Source of the DNA: Bacillota bacterium
Lineage (GTDB): Bacteria > Bacillota > Clostridia > Christensenellales > SZUA-584
Direction of reading: 5' to 3'
DNA length: 27,575 nt
NCBI GenBank assembly: GCA_023436525.1
Contig: JAEZIW010000115.1
Span: 1 to 27,575, forward strand
The translations under genes and the position numbers were made by a program. Positions 1 to 6,153 of this stretch are shown in pieces (positions within the stretch are counted from its first letter, which is position 1; each line of letters opens with the position of its first letter). The notes below the pieces were generated by a model that did not search any database, had not been told where the DNA came from, and saw nothing but the letters and a program-made list of their open reading frames with translations.

Positions 1-66
1 ATTTAAAGCCATCCTCATGATCTAAATACATTTGCCATATACATATAGGGAGAAAGCGAGGAAACA

Positions 67-846
67 ATGGAAAGCATAAATCGCACCGTCATCATGCTGA
101 AAAGCGACAGCGGGGCACCGCAGAACCAAAAAAATATTGCTGTGCTTAAGCTCCAAGCTGATCTAAATAGACTTATGATCGATCTGGCTGTACCGTTTTG
201 CCCGTCGCCGACGTGTTCGCTTTATCTTTTTGACAAAGAAGGAAACGACCATCTCGCAGGGGAAATCATTGACGGCGGATTGCATAAGAGTATCAGCGCC
301 ATGCCGCTTGCCGCCGTCTCAGGTGCCGCCGTCATCGACACAAACACATTGACATTCCTGCTCAAATCATCCGGGCCGGATTGGGCTCTGTTCGCCGCGC
401 GCTTTAAATTTAAATACTTAAAACAAGAAACCGTCCGTCACGAGGAGCCTGAGGCACCGCCGCCGCCAAAGCCGATAGACCCGCCGCCCGAGATGGCACC
501 GGCTGCCGAGACGCGCGTATGCGATGCGTGCCCGCATGTCATTCGCCAAGACAGAATTAATCCGTTTCCGTCGGTATATCCGGGAAGTGAATGGGTCAAA
601 ATCTCATATCCGGGGCCATCCGGCTGGTGGCATTATATTGCCGGTAAAATCCGCAGCGGCGATACCGTCATCGCCAAAGTGTTGGGCGTTCCGGGCGAAT
701 ACGGCATGGCCCCGCCCATTTGGCTGGAGGGGTTCGGTACATACATGCGCAGCGCCGCTCCGGATGCCTGCGGTTACTGGCTTATGTTTCAGGACGCAGA
801 GACAGGCGAGGTTCTGGATATGGGTCTATCTCCACATGGTGGGTAA
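67..846 (+). CDS. Hypothetical protein, 259 aa, two-part architecture
   Basis: I do not recognise this protein by name. The N-terminal part (about residues 1-125) reads as a soluble mixed alpha/beta domain. A proline-rich acidic linker follows (about 125-147, with runs of Pro), then a compact C-terminal domain (about 150-259) rich in Trp, Tyr, Gly and Pro, with a CDAC pair near 152-155 and a WLEGFGTYM-type core. There is no signal peptide or membrane segment. The ATG has GAGGA nine bases or so upstream. The last 65 bases overlap the veg gene on the other strand, so the two genes converge without a terminator between them. Two-domain proteins of this kind next to veg may belong to spore or envelope biology, but that is only inference. 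I am confident it is coding and not of its role. Confidence 0.8.
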   Translation: MESINRTVIMLKSDSGAPQNQKNIAVLKLQADLNRLMIDLAVPFCPSPTCSLYLFDKEGNDHLAGEIIDGGLHKSISAMPLAAVSGAAVIDTNTLTFLLKSSGPDWALFAARFKFKYLKQETVRHEEPEAPPPPKPIDPPPEMAPAAETRVCDACPHVIRQDRINPFPSVYPGSEWVKISYPGPSGWWHYIAGKIRSGDTVIAKVLGVPGEYGMAPPIWLEGFGTYMRSAAPDACGYWLMFQDAETGEVLDMGLSPHGG

Positions 847-1045
847 GCACCTCTGAATATGAAAAACAGTAGCGTCTTTTATAACCGTGCTCTTTGACAA
901 CAACGGTAAACACTTCAGGATACAGCCCCTCAATAATGCCGCCCATCTCTATGCCGCCCCGCCGCCCGCTTCGGGTTTTGAGCGTCACACGCACCCCTTT
1001 GTTGGAGCGCATCTGCTCTTTTATGGTATCCAGCGCGTCATTCAT
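782..1045 (-). CDS. veg: Veg family protein (DUF1021)
   Basis: This 87-aa protein matches the Veg family of Bacillota. It has the characteristic N-terminal helix, then the V-T-L-K-x-R-x-G-R-R core near residues 19-29, a G-x-I-x-x-x-Y-P-x-V-F-x-V stretch, and a Y-S-Y-S-x-V-L-T-type ending near 60-70. Veg in Bacillus subtilis is a small, highly expressed SH3-like protein that influences biofilm matrix gene expression. Its exact mechanism is unsettled. The C-terminal tail after the core is some 15 residues longer than in the short family members and is the part that overlaps the convergent 259-aa gene. An AAGGCGG ribosome binding site precedes the ATG. Confidence 0.88.
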   Translation of the reverse strand: MNDALDTIKEQMRSNKGVRVTLKTRSGRRGGIEMGGIIEGLYPEVFTVVVKEHGYKRRYCFSYSEVLTHHVEIDPYPEPRLSLRPET

Positions 1046-1259
1046 CGTATTCGTACCGCCTTTTTAAGGATGATCATATCTTTCCCATTTTTTAAGAAAG
1101 TTATCCTTGGCCTCGATGCTCTTATTGCTGAGCTCTGTATATTTTTTATCCGGTCATGAATAATTTCTCACGTTCTCAAAAAGTTTTCGATTCTATTTCA
1201 TAATGAATCGCATTCACTCTGTATATTGATATTGTTCTGAATGCATAAAACTATCCCAC

Positions 1260-1280
1260 TTATCCACAACGTTGTCCACA
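1260..1280 (+). promoter_or_regulatory. Two tandem DnaA boxes
   Basis: TTATCCACA at 1260-1268 is a perfect DnaA box. TTGTCCACA at 1272-1280 differs at one base and lies in the same orientation 12 bases on. CTATCCCAC at 1251-1259 is a two-mismatch candidate directly upstream. The perfect match and the tandem spacing support a real DnaA site. Whether it is part of an origin, a regulatory box cluster or chance cannot be told from the window. Confidence 0.6.
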
Positions 1281-1460
1281 TTATGTGAAAAAGCGAGCTT
1301 TACAGACCATTTGCGAGATCGTAAAACTCCTGCTTATTGTTGAAAATGAATAAAAAAAATAATGTCGATATTTGTCGCACGAAAAAATCTTATATTTATT
1401 CATACATAAAATTTCCTGCGTACGACGGAATGAATCAGACCACAATTTTAAGCCGAACCG

Positions 1461-1469
1461 TGGTATAAT
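1461..1469 (+). promoter_or_regulatory. Extended -10 promoter for the PfkB kinase
   Basis: TGGTATAAT gives a perfect TATAAT at 1464-1469 with the TGn extension. No good -35 lies 17 bases upstream, which fits an extended -10 promoter. Transcription would begin near 1476, some 35 bases before the likely ATG. Confidence 0.6.
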
Positions 1470-1511
1470 AAATCATCTCTGCCGCAGCGGGCTTCGAAAC
1501 GGGTGAATCGG

Positions 1512-2624
1512 ATGAAGAACTATGACATTGTCGCCGCAGGACATATCTGTCTGGATTTGTGTCCCGCCTTTGAGTCACAGCAAACACAGGATTTACGTGC
1601 AATCTTCCGCCCCGGGAAGCTGGTACACATGAGCGGAATCACAATCGCTACCGGAGGCGCTGTTGCGAATACCGGTTTTTCCATGTCCCGAATGGGCTTA
1701 AAAGTGCTGCCCGCCGTCAAAATTGGCGACGACAGCTTTGGGAAGCTGATTGCGGATCTGGCGGAAAAGGAGACCGGCAGCCGTGTGGCGCTGCAGCCCG
1801 GTGTGCGCTCATCCTATTCCATCGTGCTCTCACCGCCGGGTATCGACAGAATGATTCTGCACGATCCTGCAGGAAATAATGATTTTTCCGCGGATGACAT
1901 CGATTATACCGCGGTTCGTGAGGGCGGTTTTTTCCACTTTGGATACCCCACAGTCATGCGAAAAGTGTATGAGAACGACGGTGAGGAGCTGCTGCGCATT
2001 TTCTCGTCAGCAAAAAAGATGGGTGCGGTAACTTCACTTGATATGACGCTGCCTGATGCGGCCAGTGAATCCGGCCGGGTCGATTGGCTGGCTGTTTTGA
2101 AAAAAACACTGCCATTTATCGATCTGTTTATGCCAAGCCTTGATGAAGCGCTTTATATGCTCGACCGTTCCGAATTTGAAAGGGTCACCGGCGGCGGTGC
2201 GCTTAATTTTGCAAAGATACGCTCATTGGCAGATCGTATACTCAATATGGGTGCACGGCTCGCGCTCATTAAATGCGGGGTGCACGGCATCTATATAAAA
2301 TCAGCCGGTGCGATAGCGGGCCGTTTTGAAAAAACGGAAATCTTTCAGCCGTCCTATCGCGTTGATAATTTCAAATCGGCGCTGGGCAGCGGTGATACAG
2401 CGATAGCCGGTTTCCTTGCCGCCATGATTAACGGCTTTAATTTGATTGACTGCGCACGCATGGCCTGCGCGAGCGGCGCGCTGTGCTGCACCACCTACGA
2501 TGCTGTCAGCGCCATTCTCCCCCTGCAAAATATCCAGCGGCTGCTGGATGGCCCCGTTAACCAAACAGCGCTACCCGATAAACACTTACACTATGATGAG
2601 AAGGAACGGTACTATATAATATGA
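1512..2624 (+). CDS. PfkB-family carbohydrate kinase
   Basis: This is a ribokinase-fold sugar or nucleoside kinase of the PfkB family that would phosphorylate an alcohol group with ATP in the cytoplasm. It opens with the typical D-I-V-x-A-G-H-I-C-L-D strand and has the first PfkB signature region around G-G-A-V-A-N-T-G. The second signature S-A-L-G-S-G-D-T-A-I-A-G has the catalytic base Asp at residue 295. Length is about 370 aa, slightly longer than a plain ribokinase, with extra residues at the C-terminus. Substrate cannot be assigned. I prefer ATG 1512 because family members start M-K-x-Y-D-I-V. A GTG at 1503 is in frame and would add three residues. The stop overlaps the start of a 52-aa membrane peptide by ATGA, so the two are likely co-translated. 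Confidence 0.9.
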   Translation: MKNYDIVAAGHICLDLCPAFESQQTQDLRAIFRPGKLVHMSGITIATGGAVANTGFSMSRMGLKVLPAVKIGDDSFGKLIADLAEKETGSRVALQPGVRSSYSIVLSPPGIDRMILHDPAGNNDFSADDIDYTAVREGGFFHFGYPTVMRKVYENDGEELLRIFSSAKKMGAVTSLDMTLPDAASESGRVDWLAVLKKTLPFIDLFMPSLDEALYMLDRSEFERVTGGGALNFAKIRSLADRILNMGARLALIKCGVHGIYIKSAGAIAGRFEKTEIFQPSYRVDNFKSALGSGDTAIAGFLAAMINGFNLIDCARMACASGALCCTTYDAVSAILPLQNIQRLLDGPVNQTALPDKHLHYDEKERYYII

Positions 2625-2779
2625 AGGAAAAACTTCGCGGCTTGCTTGAAAAAATACGCAATCCGCAGCGTGATGATAACGAGAAAGAATTCATACAGCA
2701 TATGAACCTGACGCGGTTGTTATTTTTTCTCCCTTTTTTGATTGTAGCGATTATTTTCTTTCTGTTGTCTTTAAAATAA
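2621..2779 (+). CDS. 52-aa single-pass membrane peptide
   Basis: This small gene starts with the ATG of an ATGA overlap with the kinase stop codon. It encodes a 52-aa peptide with a charged, Lys/Arg/Asp/Glu-rich N-terminal half (about residues 1-33) and one strongly hydrophobic segment (about 34-51, Leu/Phe/Ile/Val rich) ending in Lys. That suggests a tail-anchored topology with a cytoplasmic N-terminus. AAGGAA within the end of the kinase gene provides a ribosome binding site about 14 bases or more upstream, and translational coupling could help initiation. I do not recognise a family. The coupling to the kinase is the best argument that it is real. Confidence 0.65.
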   Translation: MKEKLRGLLEKIRNPQRDDNEKEFIQHMNLTRLLFFLPFLIVAIIFFLLSLK

Positions 2780-2789
2780 CATAGTTCCT

Positions 2790-2805
2790 TTAACTGTTTG
2801 GTTAA
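2790..2805. promoter_or_regulatory. Possible operator upstream of the DtxR-type regulator
   Basis: TTAAC and GTTAA form an inverted repeat with a six-base spacer, about 45 bases before the regulator start. DtxR-family regulators often control their own gene through such sites. The arms are short and it is not a match to a known DtxR or MntR consensus, so this is weak. Confidence 0.25.
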
Positions 2806-2848
2806 TTATGTTATCATAGAATAAATTGTGCGAAATGGCGGTGCGGAC

Positions 2849-3223
2849 ATGGATGTCAGCGAATCCCTGGAAATGTACCTCGAAGCAATTTTGGAGTTGG
2901 AAGCCAAAAACAGTGTGGTGCGCTCGGTTGATATTGCGAGGTTTTTGGGTGTAACGAAACCCAGCGTGAACAGAGCGATGAGCAACCTGAAAAAGGACGG
3001 GTATATCAATCAGGAGCCGTATGGTGATATCACGTTTACACAAAAAGGGCGCAACAAAGCGTCACGCATACACGAGCTTCATCATGTCATCACAGACTTC
3101 TTGGTCAAGTCTTTGGGGATTGATGTTGATGTGGCCGAAACGGATGCGTGCCGTATAGAACACGTAATATCGCCCGAAACCGTTAAAGCCATGAAAGCCT
3201 ATTTGCAAAATCGGCCTGACTAG
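2849..3223 (+). CDS. DtxR/MntR-family metal-dependent regulator
   Basis: A 124-aa cytoplasmic repressor with an N-terminal winged helix (about residues 5-60; recognition helix in T-K-P-S-V-N-R-A) followed by the dimerisation and metal-binding domain. The SH3-like third domain of DtxR is absent, as in MntR. The visible metal ligands are Met9, Glu12, a His cluster near 72-76, and Cys101, Glu104 and His105. These map one residue off DtxR Met10, Cys102, Glu105 and His106, and are not the Asp8/Glu99 pair of manganese-type MntR. This suggests iron rather than manganese sensing, as inference. I start at ATG 2849, as family members begin shortly before S-L-E-M-Y-L-E. A GTG at 2828 is in frame. No transport gene is adjacent. 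Confidence 0.85.
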   Translation: MDVSESLEMYLEAILELEAKNSVVRSVDIARFLGVTKPSVNRAMSNLKKDGYINQEPYGDITFTQKGRNKASRIHELHHVITDFLVKSLGIDVDVAETDACRIEHVISPETVKAMKAYLQNRPD

Positions 3224-3375
3224 TCGAACATTTCAAGGCTGCTTTGGCAGTCGCTGCAAAATCCGCTGTTGAGGTCGTAGCAGTCCTGGCACATATAAGC
3301 GTTGCAGCCTTTGCAGTGCTGCATAGAGCGCGTTTCCATCGGTTTTTTACAGCCTTGACAGTTCATTTTCGACAT
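3220..3375 (-). CDS. 51-aa four-CxxC zinc-binding protein
   Basis: This short gene reads on the minus strand from an ATG at 3375, preceded by a clear AGAAGGA ribosome binding site seven bases upstream. The protein has eight cysteines arranged as four CxxC pairs (Cys6/9, 21/24, 29/32, 40/43) plus His20. That is the layout of two zinc-binding knuckle pairs, or of a small cross-braced zinc finger. There is no membrane segment. It resembles the C-terminal zinc ribbons of larger bacterial proteins, but I cannot name a family or a role. Its stop codon and that of the convergent regulator share the palindrome CTAG at 3220-3223, so no base separates the two genes. Confidence 0.8.
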   Translation of the reverse strand: MSKMNCQGCKKPMETRSMQHCKGCNAYMCQDCYDLNSGFCSDCQSSLEMFD

Positions 3376-3512
3376 GCTTTATCCTTCTTTCGTTTTGCTG
3401 CTTCTAGTATTCGCCGATTTTTAGCTTTCATACACCAAGTACCCCGCGTTACGAAGTGCACAGCGTTTGGTTTATTTGTTAAATAATCGGTGTATTTTAA
3501 GCAAATTATATG

Positions 3513-3541
3513 TTGTCAGCGTTCATCATCGATGATATAAT
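3513..3541 (+). promoter_or_regulatory. Sigma-A promoter of rpsF-ssb-rpsR
   Basis: TTGTCA at 3513-3518 and TATAAT at 3536-3541 are separated by exactly 17 bases. Transcription would begin near 3548, leaving a leader of about 100 nt before rpsF. Confidence 0.85.
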
Positions 3542-3587
3542 CATACGATGTAGCGTCTTTCTTGCTCTGCACGTTTGATGCAGGGCC

Positions 3588-3614
3588 AACATCCGGCGCA
3601 AAAGCAGCCATGTT
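3588..3614 (+). ncRNA. Probable S6:S18 ribosomal protein leader hairpin
   Basis: The rpsF leader contains a hairpin: AACAT (3588-3592) pairs with ATGTT (3610-3614), then an unpaired CC at 3593-3594, then GGC with GCC, and GC with GC around an A bulge and an AAAA loop. A stem with a CC-G bulge in front of rpsF is the hallmark of the known S6:S18 autoregulatory RNA motif. A second 7-bp hairpin (CTCTGCA with TGCAGGG, about 3565-3585) stands just upstream. The pairing is read by eye; the family assignment rests on position and the CCG feature. Confidence 0.6.
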
Positions 3615-3647
3615 TTTGTATCGGAGAGTCCATAAGGGAGGTAGAAA

Positions 3648-3929
3648 ATGAATAAGTACGAAAGCATGTATATTTTGAAGCCCGACTTAGCTGAGGAAGC
3701 GCGCAAGGCGCTGATTGAAAAATTCTCGGCTATCGTGACAGACAACGGCGGCAAAATAGAAAACGTTGACGAATGGGGCCAAAGAAAACTGGCCTATGAA
3801 ATCAACTACATCAAAGAAGGTTACTACGTGCTCATGACTTTTGAAGCACCGTCTGAGTTGCCTTTAGAGCTTGAACGTAATTACAACATCAGCGACAGTG
3901 TGCTAAGATACAATGTGATAAGACTGTAA
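3648..3929 (+). CDS. rpsF: 30S ribosomal protein S6
   Basis: A 93-aa S6 protein of normal length, starting M-N-K-Y-E-S-M-Y-I-L-K-P, with the conserved E-x-W-G-x-R-K-L-A-Y-E-I-N near residues 41-54 and the R-Y-x-V-I-R-L ending. It binds 16S rRNA together with S18 in the 30S platform. A strong GGGAGG site lies nine bases upstream of the ATG. It is the first gene of the rpsF-ssb-rpsR operon and is probably feedback-controlled through the leader hairpin. Confidence 0.98.
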   Translation: MNKYESMYILKPDLAEEARKALIEKFSAIVTDNGGKIENVDEWGQRKLAYEINYIKEGYYVLMTFEAPSELPLELERNYNISDSVLRYNVIRL

Positions 3930-3945
3930 AAGGCAGGTTTGTATT

Positions 3946-4377
3946 ATGAACAGAGCTATTTTAATCGGGAATCTCACCAAAGATCCGGAACTTAGGACGA
4001 CACCGCAGGGCATATCGGTTTGCAGCTTTACAATTGCAGTGAACAGGGGCTTTGGCGAAAAGAAGGATGTCGACTATGTGCCCATCGTCACGTGGCGCGG
4101 GCTGGCCGACAACTGTGCCAAGTTTTTGGGTAAAGGCCGTAAGGTGGGTGTATCCGGGCGTATACAGGTCAGAAGCTACGACGCGAACAACGGTGAGAGA
4201 CGCTATGTAACCGAAATCGTGGCGGATGATGTTGAGTTCTTATCGCCCAAGGGCGAAGGGGGCAGCGGCGGCGGCAGCCGTATGCAGGATGTTCCCCCGC
4301 CGCCGGATGACGCAGGTCTTTTCGGCGATGAGCCTGACGATTTTGAGCCTCTGGATGATGAGCAGATGCCTTTTTGA
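3946..4377 (+). CDS. ssb: Single-stranded DNA-binding protein
   Basis: A 143-aa SSB. The OB fold occupies about residues 1-105, with the standard opening M-N-R-A-I-L-I-G-N-L-T-K-D-P-E-L-R. A glycine/proline-rich linker follows (about 106-122), and then an acidic tail ending in D-D-E-Q-M-P-F, the tip that binds partner proteins in replication and repair. The gene lies 16 bases after rpsF and 19 before rpsR, the classic order that couples SSB production to ribosomal proteins. Nothing is missing. Confidence 0.97.
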   Translation: MNRAILIGNLTKDPELRTTPQGISVCSFTIAVNRGFGEKKDVDYVPIVTWRGLADNCAKFLGKGRKVGVSGRIQVRSYDANNGERRYVTEIVADDVEFLSPKGEGGSGGGSRMQDVPPPPDDAGLFGDEPDDFEPLDDEQMPF

Positions 4378-4396
4378 CGAAAAGGAGGAGTAAGTT

Positions 4397-4648
4397 ATGA
4401 TGAACGACGATAAGTCGCAAAAGAAAATGCGGCGCGGAAAACCCCGGCGTAAGATTTGCGCGTTTTGTGCGGACAAATCAAAGAGCATTGATTATAAAGA
4501 CATCATGAAATTAAAGCGCTTTTTAACAGAGCGCGGCAAAATTCAGCCGAGACGGACTTCCGGCGTTTGCGCCAAGCATCAGAGAGACTTGGCCATGGCG
4601 GTGAAGCGTGCGCGTATGATGGCGCTGCTGCCGTATTCGCAGGACTAA
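4397..4648 (+). CDS. rpsR: 30S ribosomal protein S18, zinc-ligand form
   Basis: An 83-aa S18 with the family core I-D-Y-K-D-x-x-x-L-K-R-F-L and the R-x-K-I-x-x-R-R-x-x-G basic stretch. It carries CxxC (Cys21/Cys24) and CxxH (Cys58/His61), the four ligands of the zinc-binding C+ type, where many bacteria have a ligand-free form. In other bacteria such forms are sometimes replaced by a zinc-free paralogue under zinc starvation; none is in this window. AAAGGAGGAG precedes the start by a few bases. Either of two consecutive ATG codons could be used. It closes the operon and is followed by an intrinsic terminator. Confidence 0.97.
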   Translation: MMNDDKSQKKMRRGKPRRKICAFCADKSKSIDYKDIMKLKRFLTERGKIQPRRTSGVCAKHQRDLAMAVKRARMMALLPYSQD

Positions 4649-4659
4649 GCAGTACCATA

Positions 4660-4686
4660 AAAGAGCGGTTCATCCGCTCTTTTTTT
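4660..4686 (+). terminator. Intrinsic terminator after rpsR
   Basis: AGAGCGG (4662-4668) pairs with CCGCTCT (4674-4680) around a TTCAT loop and runs into seven T residues. Confidence 0.92.
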
Positions 4687-4878
4687 GTGCTTATCATTTT
4701 CTTGTGGCCAAGCTTATCCATCAGAAATTGTTCCTTCAAATCACCCGACTGACACTGTCTTCTTTCTAGGGAAGGCTATAAATGAGTATTGCTTATGGGT
4801 TCAATGAAACTGCAGAAACCACAGAGCGCTGATAGCTCGGGCCTAACCACCGACACAGTTTTAATACTTTTTGCGCTC

Positions 4879-5505
4879 TTAAACCTCTTTTCTCCGATAA
4901 ATAGCATTCGATATCGCATATGATAATGCGCAGAAAGCCGCCACAATCAGGGGCGAAAACGTCAACAGCAGCGTCAGCGTCTGCTCGCTGATCTCGGGCA
5001 TTGTTCCCGTTTGGCTCAGCGCAAAGCCTGCCGCCACAGGGATGGCCACCAGCGCGATGATAATCACACGCGCACGTTCCACGCCGAATTTATAGACGAA
5101 CGGCAGCAATAGGCTGACAAACACAAGACCCACCGCACACAACGCATAAGCCGTCAGCAGCGTCTCTGTAAAATTGCCGATATGCCTGATCAGGCCATTA
5201 ACCCATCCCATCAGCACCGCCAGCAGACCGCCGGCCAATATAAGAAGCCCGGACAGCAGGTATTTGCTCAGCACCACATGCTTTCTCGAAACGGGCAGCG
5301 TGTTCACATACACATCCCAGCCCGATTGATTGTCGTATGCAAACGATGTCACCGTTGTAATCGCAAACATGATCACGATCATGCCCACGAATATATCCGC
5401 GTTATCCATCATAAACGATAGCATGAAATACATCGCGGCCATTAAAAACAGCGATTTTCCGTACTTCCTCAGGTTATAAATGTCCTTTAATATCAATCCC
5501 TTCAT
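4879..5505 (-). CDS. ABC-2 type transporter permease (second copy)
   Basis: A 208-aa integral membrane protein with about six hydrophobic segments, of the ABC2_membrane_5 type. It opens M-K-G-L-I-L-K-D-I-Y-N-L and has the family block S-F-A-Y-D-N-Q-x-G-W-D near 54-64, followed by T-L-P-V-S-R. It is the same length as the gene just upstream and well over half identical by eye, so the pair arose by tandem duplication and probably forms a heterodimeric channel with the ATPase. The substrate is unknown. In YtrA-type systems the roles proposed are cell-envelope stress or peptide antibiotic defence. It is the last gene of the minus-strand operon, 21 bases after its copy. Confidence 0.87.
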   Translation of the reverse strand: MKGLILKDIYNLRKYGKSLFLMAAMYFMLSFMMDNADIFVGMIVIMFAITTVTSFAYDNQSGWDVYVNTLPVSRKHVVLSKYLLSGLLILAGGLLAVLMGWVNGLIRHIGNFTETLLTAYALCAVGLVFVSLLLPFVYKFGVERARVIIIALVAIPVAAGFALSQTGTMPEISEQTLTLLLTFSPLIVAAFCALSYAISNAIYRRKEV

Positions 5506-5526
5506 GGCGCATCTACTCCTATTGTC

Positions 5527-6153
5527 TTAAACCTCTTTTTTTCGGTAAATCGCATGAGATATCGTATACGACAATACGCAGCAAGCCGCGACGATCAGCG
5601 GCGACAACAGCAGCGCTTGCTTTATCGTTTGCTCATCCGGCATGGGAATGGCCTTCGACTGTGCCAATGCCATCACCGCCGCAACCGGGATGGCCACAGC
5701 AGCAATGATAATGATACGTGAGCGTTCCACGCCGAACTTATAGATGAGCGGCAGCAATACGCTGACAAATACAACGGCGATTGCAAACATCGCATAAGCT
5801 GACACAAGCATTTCAATGAAATTGCCGGTTCCCTTTAAAATTCCGTTGACCCACCCCACCAGCAACGCGAGCAGACCGCCGAGCAGCGCCAGCAGATACG
5901 ACAGGGCATATTTACTCATCACCACATTCTTTCTGCTCACCGGCAGCGTACTCACATAGGTATCCCACCCCGCCTGATTGTCGTAAGCGAACGATGTAAT
6001 GGAGGCAACCGCAAACATAATAACAACCGTGCCCAAAAACACTTCGGCATTCCCCATCATAAATATCATGAAACTGTAGAAAACAGCCAGCAGCAGCATG
6101 GTTTTACCGTACTTTTTCAGGCTATATATATCCTTTAATATCAGCCCCTTCAT
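5527..6153 (-). CDS. ABC-2 type transporter permease (first copy)
   Basis: A 208-aa paralogue of the following permease, with the same six-segment hydrophobic profile and the same S-F-A-Y-D-N-Q-A-G-W-D block. The copies agree throughout, including the first eleven residues and the R-K-K-E-V end, and differ most in the first membrane segment and the loop near residue 165-175. Its ATG overlaps the TGA of the ATPase gene (ATGA), so the permease is translationally coupled to its energising subunit. Confidence 0.88.
   Translation of the reverse strand: MKGLILKDIYSLKKYGKTMLLLAVFYSFMIFMMGNAEVFLGTVVIMFAVASITSFAYDNQAGWDTYVSTLPVSRKNVVMSKYALSYLLALLGGLLALLVGWVNGILKGTGNFIEMLVSAYAMFAIAVVFVSVLLPLIYKFGVERSRIIIIAAVAIPVAAVMALAQSKAIPMPDEQTIKQALLLSPLIVAACCVLSYTISHAIYRKKEV

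Larger units (their letters stand above)
1046..1511. other. Non-coding region with DnaA-box pair and AT-rich tract
   Basis: I see no convincing gene in this 466-base stretch between divergent veg and the PfkB kinase. It holds a perfect DnaA box and a one-mismatch box (1260-1280), then an AT-rich tract (about 1330-1420) with two TGTCG pentamers 10 bases apart at 1363 and 1373 that resemble Spo0A-box cores, and an extended -10 promoter for the kinase (1461-1469). Confidence 0.6.

Noticed and set aside
524..856. 110-codon frame within the 259-aa gene
   Set aside because: It is a same-strand shadow in another frame, rich in Arg, with no ribosome binding site.
1185..1220. Fur-box-like or inverted GAATC repeats upstream of veg
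   Set aside because: The match to any known operator is poor and AT-rich sequence gives such partial repeats by chance.
4782..4832. 16-codon ORF after AGGGAAGG
   Set aside because: Too short to support and no regulated gene follows in the same direction.
4823..4880. AGAGCGC / GCGCTCT inverted repeat after the permease operon
   Set aside because: The loop is over 40 bases and no T tract follows, so it is not a convincing terminator.
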